A stretch of 7,183 bases of DNA from a bacterium (lineage in GTDB: Bacteria > SZUA-182): contig QIFF01000301.1 of the NCBI GenBank assembly GCA_003230635.1, positions 1-7,183 on the forward strand, in the 5' to 3' direction. Both the position numbers and the translations under genes were made by a program. A model generated the notes under the pieces. That model made no database searches, was not told the origin of the DNA, and was given only the letters and a program-made list of their open reading frames with translations. Below, one piece after another: positions 1 through 5,455 of this stretch (position 1 is the first letter of the stretch; every line of letters begins with the position of its first letter).

Positions 1-471
1 AAGCCAATGAAATCCGGGCAGCCAGAAGCAACTCCCCAGAAGGCAACCCGGCCCTTGGCGCTTGAACCAAAAAATGGAAACAACCATGACCAGTGGGAAA
101 AGGTGGTGGCTGCGGTAGGACAGTCTAAAAAGCCGCTGGCGGCTGTCTTGAGGCACGGCGCCCTGATAGAACTGGAGGGGGATACGGCAAGGATTGCTTT
201 TGACAGCTCCCTCTGGCGGCAAAAGGTAGAAGAAAAAGAGAATAAAGAAGTTCTCTTAGAGGCCTTAAAGCAATGCTTCCAACGCCCGCTTAAACTGGAG
301 GTGATGAAGGATTCTCTTCAAACCGGCCTCTCCCTGGTCGAGCACAAGGAGAGCGTTAATCAAGAGGAACACTTGAACCTGCAAAAACAGGCTATGGCCG
401 AGCCGCTGGTAACTCAGGCCATGGATATTTTTCAAGCCAGTTTGTTGGAAGTGAAAGCGTTAGCAACTTGA
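1..471 (+). CDS. dnaX: DNA polymerase III gamma/tau subunit, C-terminal part (5' truncated by window)
   Basis: This is the 3' end of dnaX, whose product is the clamp-loader subunit that loads the beta clamp and links polymerase to helicase. The frame is open through base 1 (codons Lys-Pro precede the first Met), so the gene starts outside the window and the ATPase domain is not visible. The visible part has a polar linker of about 25 residues. A compact domain follows, beginning at DQWEKVVAAV and containing KKPLAAVLRHG, an 'EGDTARIAF' strand and a helix ending in KLEVM. This pattern matches the C-terminal domain of Firmicutes DnaX. The tail VTQAMDIFQASLLEVKA is also typical. The gene just downstream is ybaB, the usual partner of dnaX, which supports the call. 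The stop is TGA at 469-471. The assignment rests on pattern and context rather than on catalytic motifs. Confidence 0.82.
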   Translation, partial: KPMKSGQPEATPQKATRPLALEPKNGNNHDQWEKVVAAVGQSKKPLAAVLRHGALIELEGDTARIAFDSSLWRQKVEEKENKEVLLEALKQCFQRPLKLEVMKDSLQTGLSLVEHKESVNQEEHLNLQKQAMAEPLVTQAMDIFQASLLEVKALAT

Positions 472-486
472 GAACATAAAACATGA

Positions 487-741
487 AACCACAGAGTGCA
501 CAGAGAAATTCTCTGTGTTCTCCAAAACAATTTCTTTACCAAAACTATTAGCGAGTGAATAATTTGTTAGGGCTACGCAGCGCTGAAGTATTTTCAGTAA
601 CTTAGCTATTTATCAATCAATAAAACTTACACCAGTGAAGGTAAAAAAGACATAAAAAAAGACTAATAGCTTAGAGGACACAGAGGAGAGAACCATCTTA
701 GCTTATTGATAGTTAATATTTTCTCTGTGCCCTCTGTGGTT
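487..741. repeat. MITE-like element with 22-bp terminal inverted repeats
   Basis: The 308-base gap between dnaX and ybaB is mostly this element. Its left end (487-508) and right end (720-741) are inverted copies matching at 21 of 22 bases, beginning AACCACAGAG. Weaker inverted homology (TAAAA/TTTTA) lies just outside. Inside are a 9-bp perfect hairpin (499-507 with 509-517), an extra related copy at 673-692 (AGAGGACACAGAGGAGAGAA), an inverted pair CTATTAG/CTAATAG (546-552, 663-669) and two near-identical A-rich tracts ending in GAC (644-663). No ORF fills it, and I saw no clear target-site duplication. Ends of this CACAGAG type resemble dispersed repeats seen in other bacteria (recollection, not searched). 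It could influence dnaX termination or ybaB expression, but no T-tract follows the hairpin. The remaining gap bases hold only the ybaB ribosome binding site (767-772). Confidence 0.75.
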
Positions 742-779
742 AGATTTTAACAATATGTCTAACGAGAAAGGAAACTCCT

Positions 780-1091
780 ATGAAGGGATTAGGCGGTTTG
801 ATGAAGCAGGCCCAGGCCATGCAGAGCAAGATGCTGGCGATTCAGGAAGAAGCAAGCCAGAGAACAGTGGAAGCCTCAGCCGGGGGCGGGATGGTGACCG
901 CAGTGGTTAACGGCAGGCAGGAATTGCTTAGCTTGAAGATTAACCCCGAGGTGGTTGATCCCGAAGATGTGGAAATGCTCCAAGATCTGATCAGCACCGC
1001 AGTGAATAAGGCCCTGGCCGATTCTCAAGAGATGCTCAAAAGCGCCCTGGCTGCGGTGACCGGGGGAGTGAAGATTCCAGGGATGATGTAG
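780..1091 (+). CDS. ybaB: YbaB/EbfC family nucleoid-associated protein
   Basis: This encodes a 103-residue protein of the YbaB/EbfC family, small dimeric DNA-binding proteins that coat the nucleoid and act in the cytoplasm. The architecture is typical. There is a Met/Gln-rich amphipathic N-terminal helix (about residues 1-28, KGLGGLMKQAQAMQSKM). A central strand region follows (RTVEASAGGGMVTAVVNGRQ), then the conserved LSLKINPEVVDPEDVEML segment. A C-terminal helix and a Gly/Met-rich end (GGVKIPGMM) complete it. Length equals the family norm. The ATG is preceded by AAAGGA at 767-772, seven bases upstream. It follows dnaX, as in most bacteria, but the expected next gene, recR, is absent and remA comes next. 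The intergenic repeat before it may mean that it has its own promoter; none could be identified with confidence. Confidence 0.93.
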   Translation: MKGLGGLMKQAQAMQSKMLAIQEEASQRTVEASAGGGMVTAVVNGRQELLSLKINPEVVDPEDVEMLQDLISTAVNKALADSQEMLKSALAAVTGGVKIPGMM

Positions 1092-1105
1092 TGGGCGACA
1101 TCCAT

Positions 1106-1178
1106 TGTCATTGCGAGCGAAGCGAAGCAATCTATTCCCATATAGATTGCTTCGTCGCTAAAGCTCCTCGCAACGACA
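1106..1178. repeat. Dispersed palindromic repeat (TCATTGCGAG...GAAGCAATCT type)
   Basis: The ybaB-remA gap contains an imperfect palindrome. The left arm (1106-1135) and right arm (1142-1178) pair across a 6-base loop. The outer 12 bases (TGTCATTGCGAG against its inverse, one mismatch) and the inner GAAGCAATCTAT segment both match. The right arm carries about 7 extra bases in the middle. The core TCATTGCGAG and GAAGCAATCT is, from memory, a very common intergenic repeat in unrelated bacteria; no search was made. It lies at the junction of two gene blocks that are normally separate. A transcript would form a strong hairpin, but no T-tract follows, so a classical terminator is unlikely. Confidence 0.85.
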
Positions 1179-1200
1179 TTTTCAGGAAAGCAATAAAACA

Positions 1201-1458
1201 ATGCAATTAATCAATATTGGCTTTGGCAACATGGTGGTGGCTTCACGGGTTGTGGTGGTGTTGGCCCCGCTTTCCGCTCCCATGAAACGCCTCAAAGAAG
1301 AGGCCAGAAAACTTGCCAAGCTGGTGGATGCTACCCAAGGCCGGCGGACAAGAGCGATTATTGTTACCGACAGCGATCATATAATCCTTTCCGCAGTACA
1401 GCCGGAAACCATCTCCCAGCGCCTGGCAAATGCTGAAAACATTGGTGTACCTAAGTAG
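1201..1458 (+). CDS. remA: Extracellular matrix regulator RemA family (DUF370) DNA-binding protein
   Basis: This encodes an 85-residue RemA (DUF370) protein. In Bacillus subtilis RemA is a DNA-binding activator of biofilm-matrix and osmoprotection genes that assembles into ring-like oligomers; its role in non-Bacillus anaerobes is largely unknown. The family signature is complete: LINIGFGN at residues 3-10, SAPMKR at 25-30, [11 protein letters not shown] at 42-52 with its basic cluster, and [18 protein letters not shown] at 58-75. Length is close to the family norm. The ATG at 1201 fits the family N-terminus. Its ribosome binding site is weak and distant (AGGA at 1184-1187, 13 bases upstream), so translation may be modest or the site atypical. 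In Firmicutes remA sits just upstream of gmk and rpoZ, exactly as here. The repeat-rich 136-base gap before the gmk start is longer than usual for an operon. Confidence 0.94.
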   Translation: MQLINIGFGNMVVASRVVVVLAPLSAPMKRLKEEARKLAKLVDATQGRRTRAIIVTDSDHIILSAVQPETISQRLANAENIGVPK

Positions 1459-1500
1459 TTGCCTGATCCCTGCTTTCGCAGGAACAGGTTTATCAGGCAA
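1459..1500. repeat. Nested palindrome directly after remA
   Basis: Starting at the first base after the remA stop, TTGCCTGAT (1459-1467) is the exact inverse of ATCAGGCAA (1492-1500). Between them is a second stem, CCTGC (1469-1473) with GCAGG (1478-1482), around a TTTC loop. The inner core CCTGCTTTCGCAGG resembles a dispersed intergenic repeat type common in bacteria (recollection only). The position suggests a stabilising 3' structure or weak attenuator for the remA message. No T-run follows, so I do not call it a terminator. Confidence 0.7.
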
Positions 1501-1511
1501 ATCCCCCCTCA

Positions 1512-1558
1512 CCCCTTGAAGGGGATCATCCCCAACCCTCTACCCACTGGGGAGAGGG
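1512..1558. repeat. Overlapping G/C-run palindromes
   Basis: Three inverted repeats follow one another here. CCCCTT (1512-1517) pairs with AAGGGG (1519-1524). GGGGAT (1521-1526) pairs with ATCCCC (1528-1533) and competes with the first for the same G-run. CCCTCT plus CCC (1536-1545) pairs with GGG plus AGAGGG (1549-1558), with one A/G mismatch. The sequence resembles the 'ccctctccc...gggagaggg' intergenic repeats seen in many genomes (recollection). The tight loops of the first two make cruciform or RNA folding uncertain, whereas the third makes a plausible hairpin. Confidence 0.6.
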
Positions 1559-1560
1559 AG

Positions 1561-1578
1561 TGCCCCATAAATGGGGCA
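1561..1578 (+). repeat. Perfect 8-bp hairpin just upstream of the gmk ribosome binding site
   Basis: TGCCCCAT (1561-1568) and ATGGGGCA (1571-1578) are exact inverses separated by AA. The ATG at 1571, the most upstream in-frame start for gmk, lies inside the right arm and would be sequestered if the stem forms in RNA. The ribosome binding site used for the preferred GTG start (AAGGA at 1584-1588) lies just outside the stem. A two-base RNA loop is strained, so the real stem may be one or two pairs shorter. Confidence 0.65.
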
Positions 1579-1583
1579 ACTAC

Positions 1584-1588
1584 AAGGA
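1584..1588 (+). promoter_or_regulatory. Ribosome binding site that favours a GTG start for gmk
   Basis: AAGGA lies six bases before GTG at 1595. This is better placed than the G-rich tract at 1551-1560, which is about ten bases before ATG 1571 and is itself part of a palindrome. It is the reason for choosing GTG. Confidence 0.6.
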
Positions 1589-1594
1589 ACAAAG

Positions 1595-2218
1595 GTGTCC
1601 TTAGAAGTATTATTGTCCAGCTATCGGCGGGGGCAAGAAAATAACCGTCTTTTTATCGTTTCCGGCCCTTCGGGGGCCGGCAAGACGGTATTGTGTAAAG
1701 AGGTAGAGCGTTCCATCCCCAACTTGCTTTATTCAATCTCTTATACTACCCGTCCCCGACGCCGGAGGGAAGTAACCGGGCGGGATTATTTTTTTCTTAG
1801 CCCCGACGAGTTTCAAAGCAAAATTGAGCGGGGGGATTTTCTGGAGTGGGCTAAGGTATATGGAAACTACTATGGCACCTGCCGAGAGTGGGTCAAGCAA
1901 AAACTGGCTGAGGGCAGGGATGTGATTTTGGACATTGATGTGCAAGGGGCTGAGCAAATTCGCCGGCAACCACTCCCGAGCTGCTCCATTTTCGTAGTCC
2001 CTCCCTCGCTTCAAATCCTGAAGCAGCGCTTGCTGGAACGGGCAAGTAACGCCGTTGCGGATATGGCCCAGCGTTTAAAAAATGCTGAAGAAGAAATTAA
2101 AAGTGCCGATCATTATCAATATTTAATTGTTAATGACAAGTTAGCAGGAGCAGTAAATCAGTTAGCGGCAATTATTAAGGCCCAAAGCTGCCTGCTTAAC
2201 CCGTCCTCAAGTTGTTAG
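1595..2218 (+). CDS. gmk: Guanylate kinase
   Basis: This is the cytoplasmic enzyme that phosphorylates GMP to GDP with ATP, needed for GTP and dGTP supply and for recycling cyclic-di-GMP breakdown products. From GTG 1595 it is 207 residues, the normal length. The ATP-binding P-loop is GPSGAGKT (24-31). GMP-binding elements are SYTTRPRR (49-56, R53 and R56), E59, GRDYFF (62-67), DFLEWAKVYGNYYGT (81-95) and VILDIDVQGAEQIR (110-123). The lid region is ERASNAVADMAQRLKNAEEE, followed by the terminal IVNDKL. The lid keeps its arginines (R149 and the QRL arginine), but the usual RG-(T/S)-(D/E) is Arg-Ala-Ser-Asn, a minor oddity. An alternative start, ATG 1571, would add eight residues (MGQLQGTK), and its ATG lies within a palindrome. 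The gene lies between remA and rpoZ in the standard Firmicutes order. Function is certain; the start is less so. Confidence 0.95.
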   Translation: MSLEVLLSSYRRGQENNRLFIVSGPSGAGKTVLCKEVERSIPNLLYSISYTTRPRRRREVTGRDYFFLSPDEFQSKIERGDFLEWAKVYGNYYGTCREWVKQKLAEGRDVILDIDVQGAEQIRRQPLPSCSIFVVPPSLQILKQRLLERASNAVADMAQRLKNAEEEIKSADHYQYLIVNDKLAGAVNQLAAIIKAQSCLLNPSSSC

Positions 2219-2242
2219 GGACTTAACCAGCGAGGTCAATCC

Positions 2243-2563
2243 ATGCAAGAAACATCGTTTCCCATCAGCAAAGATTCACGTTATGCCTTGGTAATGGCAG
2301 TAGCCAAGCGCGCCCGCCAACTAATGCGGGAAGCGCAGGACAAGGGAGTAAACCCCTGGGAAGTATGCCTGCTCAAAACGGTCACTTACAAACCCATCAA
2401 GCTGGCTGAAGAAGAGCTAAGTCAGGGCCTGGTTGGCTATAGGCTAAAGGAAAATATACCTGTTAAAGCAAAGGAAAAGGATTCGCCTGAAGCCGTTGAA
2501 AAGCCTGCTGAAGAGCCTCCTACCGCCGATAGCAAGGAGGAAAGCCCGGATGCTGAGGGGTAA
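2243..2563 (+). CDS. rpoZ: DNA-directed RNA polymerase omega subunit
   Basis: This encodes the small RNA polymerase subunit that clamps the beta-prime chain and aids core assembly. The protein is 106 residues. The family core SRYALVMAVAKRARQL (12-27) corresponds to the first helices, and KPIKLAEEELSQGLVGY (50-66) to the second conserved block, with a spacing typical of Firmicutes omega. After about residue 70 the protein becomes a Lys/Glu/Pro-rich, probably disordered tail, common in longer omega variants. The gene follows gmk by 24 bases, with GAGGT (2232-2236) six bases before the ATG, so co-transcription is likely. Its last 14 bases overlap the start of coaBC, and the coaBC ribosome binding site lies within the rpoZ tail codons. 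The tail sequence may therefore be partly constrained by that role. Confidence 0.95.
   Translation: MQETSFPISKDSRYALVMAVAKRARQLMREAQDKGVNPWEVCLLKTVTYKPIKLAEEELSQGLVGYRLKENIPVKAKEKDSPEAVEKPAEEPPTADSKEESPDAEG
2534..2540 (+). promoter_or_regulatory. Shine-Dalgarno inside rpoZ that sets the coaBC start
   Basis: AAGGAGG, a near-perfect Shine-Dalgarno, lies nine bases before ATG 2550 and inside the rpoZ reading frame. It fixes the coaBC start and rules out the longer in-frame extension to 2496. The arrangement implies translational coupling between rpoZ and coaBC. Confidence 0.85.
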
Positions 2564-3746
2564 ACGCATTCTTTTGGGGGTAAGCGGGAGTATCGCCGCC
2601 TATAAGGCCGCTTTCCTGGTGCGTGAGCTGTGCAAACAAAGGGCACAGGTGCAGGTGGTGATGACCCCGGCGGCCACCCGGTTCATTACCCCCCTGACCC
2701 TGCAGACCCTTTCCGGCCAGGCAGTACTCAGTGAAAGCTTCCCTCAGGACAGCCGGCAACCCCTGGCCCATATTAAGCTGGCCCAGTCAAGCGACCTGCT
2801 CCTGCTGGCTCCGGCCACCGCCAACACCATTGCCAAACTGGCGGCCGGCATTGCCGACAGCCTCCTGACCTCCCTTTGCCTGGCTACCCGCGCCCCAATC
2901 TTGATTGCCCCCGCCATGAACAGCAATATGTACACCCATCCCAGTGTTCAGGCCAATATTCAAACCCTGAAAGAGCGTGGAGTAAGGTTTGTAGAGCCGG
3001 AAAGCGGGGAACTGGCCTGTGGAGAAGAGGGGCCGGGCAGACTGGCGGACATTATGGCGATTATCGCCAAAGTCCAGCAGGTTTTGACTCCTACGGGGAT
3101 ACTGGCCGGGTTAAAGGTTTTGATTACCGCCGGCCCCACCCGCGAGCCGATTGACGAACTGCGCTTTATTTCCAACCGCTCCTCGGGCAAGATGGGCTAC
3201 GCCCTGGCTGAAGAGGCTTGCCAGCGGGGTGCCCAGGTAACCCTGATTAGCGGCCCGGCCAATTTACCCCCCCCGGAAGGGGTAAAAACCATTGCGGTAC
3301 AAACCGCCCAGGAGATGCAAGCCGCAGTAGAGCAGAGCCTGGCTGACACCCAGGTGCTGGTCATGGCGGCAGCGGTGGCGGACTATACCCCGGCGGCCCC
3401 TATGCCAGGGAAACTAAAGAAAGAAGCCGCAGACTTGGAACTTAAACTTGAACCTACCCCGGATATTCTGACCTCAATCGGCCAACGCTCCTCCAAACCA
3501 CTGCTGATAGGCTTTGCCGCCGAAAGCACAGATGTGGTTAATCAGGCCCGCCAGAAACTAGCCGCCAAAGGGCTGGACTTGATCATTGCCAACCATATCA
3601 GCCAGGCCGGCACCGATGATAATCAAATCACCATCATTGATAAAGTGGGAAAGCTAAACAAACACCCACTCATGCCCAAAAGCGAATGCGCCAAGCTAAT
3701 TTGGGACAGGGTTGAAGGGTGGGTAACTCGGAGCGAAGTTGAGTGA
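2550..3746 (+). CDS. coaBC: Bifunctional phosphopantothenoylcysteine decarboxylase / phosphopantothenate-cysteine ligase
   Basis: This fused enzyme carries out two steps of coenzyme A synthesis. CoaB joins 4'-phosphopantothenate to cysteine using CTP, and FMN-dependent CoaC decarboxylates the product to 4'-phosphopantetheine. From ATG 2550 it is 398 residues, the normal length. The CoaC half (1 to about 185) has GSIAAYKA (13-20), the active-site His74 in PLAHIKLAQ, PAMN at 121-124 and the catalytic Cys157 in GELACGEEGPGRLADI. The CoaB half has ITAGPTREPIDELRFISNRSSGKMG (given in parts: 192-207 and 208-216) with Asn209, AAAVADYTP at 283-291 and Lys288 in GKLKK. These lie one residue below the Escherichia coli numbering (His75, Asn125, Cys158, Asn210, Lys289), so both activities look intact. 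The usual Firmicutes neighbour priA is not downstream; a convergent gene ends 29 bases away. Confidence 0.97.
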   Translation: MLRGKRILLGVSGSIAAYKAAFLVRELCKQRAQVQVVMTPAATRFITPLTLQTLSGQAVLSESFPQDSRQPLAHIKLAQSSDLLLLAPATANTIAKLAAGIADSLLTSLCLATRAPILIAPAMNSNMYTHPSVQANIQTLKERGVRFVEPESGELACGEEGPGRLADIMAIIAKVQQVLTPTGILAGLKVLITAGPTREPIDELRFISNRSSGKMGYALAEEACQRGAQVTLISGPANLPPPEGVKTIAVQTAQEMQAAVEQSLADTQVLVMAAAVADYTPAAPMPGKLKKEAADLELKLEPTPDILTSIGQRSSKPLLIGFAAESTDVVNQARQKLAAKGLDLIIANHISQAGTDDNQITIIDKVGKLNKHPLMPKSECAKLIWDRVEGWVTRSEVE

Positions 3747-3775
3747 ATGGGGCTTGGCCGGAGTGGTGGGGAGTT

Positions 3776-5455
3776 TCATCGGCCTTTCTTGGCAAACAGT
3801 AAAACCACCCAGAACCCTAATAGAAGAGCCAACACATATCCAAAAATACCAAACAGCGATAAACCATGCCAGAGCGGTTCAACCTTTCCATAAATAACAA
3901 GAGAACTACCCACAGCCAGCCCCGCCGCTATAACCGCTAAGGCAATACAGCCAACGAAGTGATCAAGCCGGTCGAATAAATCATCCAGACCTATTAAAGC
4001 TACGTTCATGGTCAATTTTTGCTCTTCCATTAATGATAGAATTTTTGAGGTTTGCCTTGGGAAAGCCTGAATGAACTTGGGTAATTCCGTAAAAGACTCA
4101 ACCATCTCGGAAACTATTTTCTTCGGGTCAAACCTCTTCCTTATGATAAGAGTTTTTGCAAATTTGGTGCTGTGCTCTACCAGATCAAATGTAGGGTCTA
4201 CCTTTTTTATAGTTCCCTCAACCGACACAAGCGTCTTGGCTATAAGAAACATGGCAGCAGGGATTTTTATTTTGTTTCGTACTCCAAGGTTTATGACATC
4301 ATCAAAAATCGCACCGATGCCAACGGTGTTAAGGGAAACGTTTCTGTAGTGCTCCATGATGTTCCGTACATCGTTTTTGAATGTTGCGATGTCGGTATCC
4401 TCGGTAATAGTTCCAACCGCCATATACCCCTTTACCACCAAGCCGTCATCCTTTAAAAATAGACCAACAAAACAGTCAATGAAAGAATTTACAAAATACT
4501 CTTCCATAAATCCGACCATGCCGCAATCGACTATCCCAATCACACCATTTTCCATGATTATAAAGTTTCCGGGGTGAGGATCGGCATGAAAGAAAGCGTC
4601 GAGAAACATCTGTTTCAAGGTAATATCGAAAAGATTGCGGGCAATTTTCCTTAAGTCCTGTCCTTCCTCCCGCAAACGCTTTACATCTCCTATAGGTATT
4701 CCTTCTATCCTTTCCATCACTAACACAGGCGGCGAAGAGTACTCCCAGTATACGGCCGGAAAGTGGATTCCAGAATTATCCTTAAAGTTATATTGAAAAC
4801 GTTCAATATTCCTTCCTTCCATGACAAAATCAAGCTCGTTCCTTATCACTGTCTCAAACTCTTTTACAATTTCAACGGGACTAACCATTTCGTTGTCTTT
4901 AGGTATTATTTTTTCTATTTGATTAGCCAGGAAATACAATATCTTTATATCGGCATTTATGACGTGCTCAATGCCTGGTTTTCTGATTTTGACCACCACC
5001 TCTTCACCCGTTTTAAGCCGGGCCGCATGCACCTGCCCGATGGAGGCTGACGCTATGGGAGTTTTATCTATGGACTCAAAAACCTCCGTTGTGCTTTCCC
5101 CAAACTCTGTTTCAAAAACCATATCAATTTTTTCGAACGGGAGAGAGGGGGTACTATCCTGAAGCTTTTCAAACTCAACAAGATATTCTTTCGGCAGTTG
5201 ACCCTTGCGCGTACTCAAAATCTGTCCCAGCTTTATAAAAGTAGGGCCAAGCTCCTCAAACACCATCACCATACGCTGCGGGTTAGTATATTTCACCGCC
5301 TCCTCACTACCCTTCCTCAACAACATCCGTTTTCCCACAGATATGTAGGTATCCAACCCAGTGCTTTTAACCATATGCCCCAGACCATACTTTACAAAGG
5401 TATTGATTATTTGTCTCAAGCGCTTAATATTAGAAATTTTCTTATCGCCGGCCAA
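3776..5455 (-). CDS. UbiB/AarF/ABC1-family atypical kinase, membrane-anchored
   Basis: This is a 559-residue UbiB/AarF (ABC1) protein. Members are atypical kinase-fold ATPases that support quinone and isoprenoid lipid metabolism or transport at membranes; the exact substrate is unknown for most bacterial versions. Family motifs appear in order: the KxGQ element (IKLGQ, K75-Q78), the Ala-rich nucleotide loop ASASIGQVH (135-143), VVVKIRKPG with Lys156, the ExD motif NELDF (E207, D209), VMERIEGIPIGD (246-257), the catalytic stretch HADPHPGN (290-297), and D310 of the metal-binding loop, here DCG (VDCGMVG) instead of DFG. Two hydrophobic helices, about 500-522 and 530-555, form the usual C-terminal membrane anchor. 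The start is TTG, chosen because AGGAGG sits seven bases upstream and because it overlaps the preceding radical SAM gene by 14 bases. Sampled base composition is near 38% GC, against 63% sampled in coaBC, which hints at separate ancestry. Confidence 0.93.
   Translation of the reverse strand: MAGDKKISNIKRLRQIINTFVKYGLGHMVKSTGLDTYISVGKRMLLRKGSEEAVKYTNPQRMVMVFEELGPTFIKLGQILSTRKGQLPKEYLVEFEKLQDSTPSLPFEKIDMVFETEFGESTTEVFESIDKTPIASASIGQVHAARLKTGEEVVVKIRKPGIEHVINADIKILYFLANQIEKIIPKDNEMVSPVEIVKEFETVIRNELDFVMEGRNIERFQYNFKDNSGIHFPAVYWEYSSPPVLVMERIEGIPIGDVKRLREEGQDLRKIARNLFDITLKQMFLDAFFHADPHPGNFIIMENGVIGIVDCGMVGFMEEYFVNSFIDCFVGLFLKDDGLVVKGYMAVGTITEDTDIATFKNDVRNIMEHYRNVSLNTVGIGAIFDDVINLGVRNKIKIPAAMFLIAKTLVSVEGTIKKVDPTFDLVEHSTKFAKTLIIRKRFDPKKIVSEMVESFTELPKFIQAFPRQTSKILSLMEEQKLTMNVALIGLDDLFDRLDHFVGCIALAVIAAGLAVGSSLVIYGKVEPLWHGLSLFGIFGYVLALLLGFWVVLLFAKKGR

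Noticed and set aside
487..741. CRISPR array or tRNA-like structure in the dnaX-ybaB gap
   Set aside because: The CACAGAG repeats are inverted and irregularly spaced, not direct repeats with equal spacers, and no cloverleaf could be built.
876..1130. Minus-strand ORF over ybaB and the following repeat
   Set aside because: It is antisense to the clear ybaB gene, and its N-terminus is translated from the dispersed palindrome.
1459..1500. Intrinsic terminator of remA
   Set aside because: The stem is good, but it is followed by GGC-rich and C-rich sequence rather than a T-tract, and gmk usually lies in the same operon.
1459..1644. Short plus-strand ORF between remA and gmk
   Set aside because: It runs through the palindromic repeats and into gmk in another frame, lacks a ribosome binding site and has no recognisable protein pattern.
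2496..2549. Upstream extension of the coaBC frame
   Set aside because: It would overlap rpoZ more deeply, uses a non-ATG start and lacks a Shine-Dalgarno. AAGGAGG at 2534-2540 points to ATG 2550, which gives the normal CoaBC N-terminus and residue numbering.
3747..3775. Bidirectional terminator between coaBC and the convergent kinase gene
   Set aside because: The 29 bases show no inverted repeat with a T-run on either side; any terminator would have to lie within the coding ends.
4071..5050. Several plus-strand ORFs antisense to the UbiB-like gene
   Set aside because: They overlap a gene with all family motifs on the other strand, have no family pattern and are explained as shadows of it.
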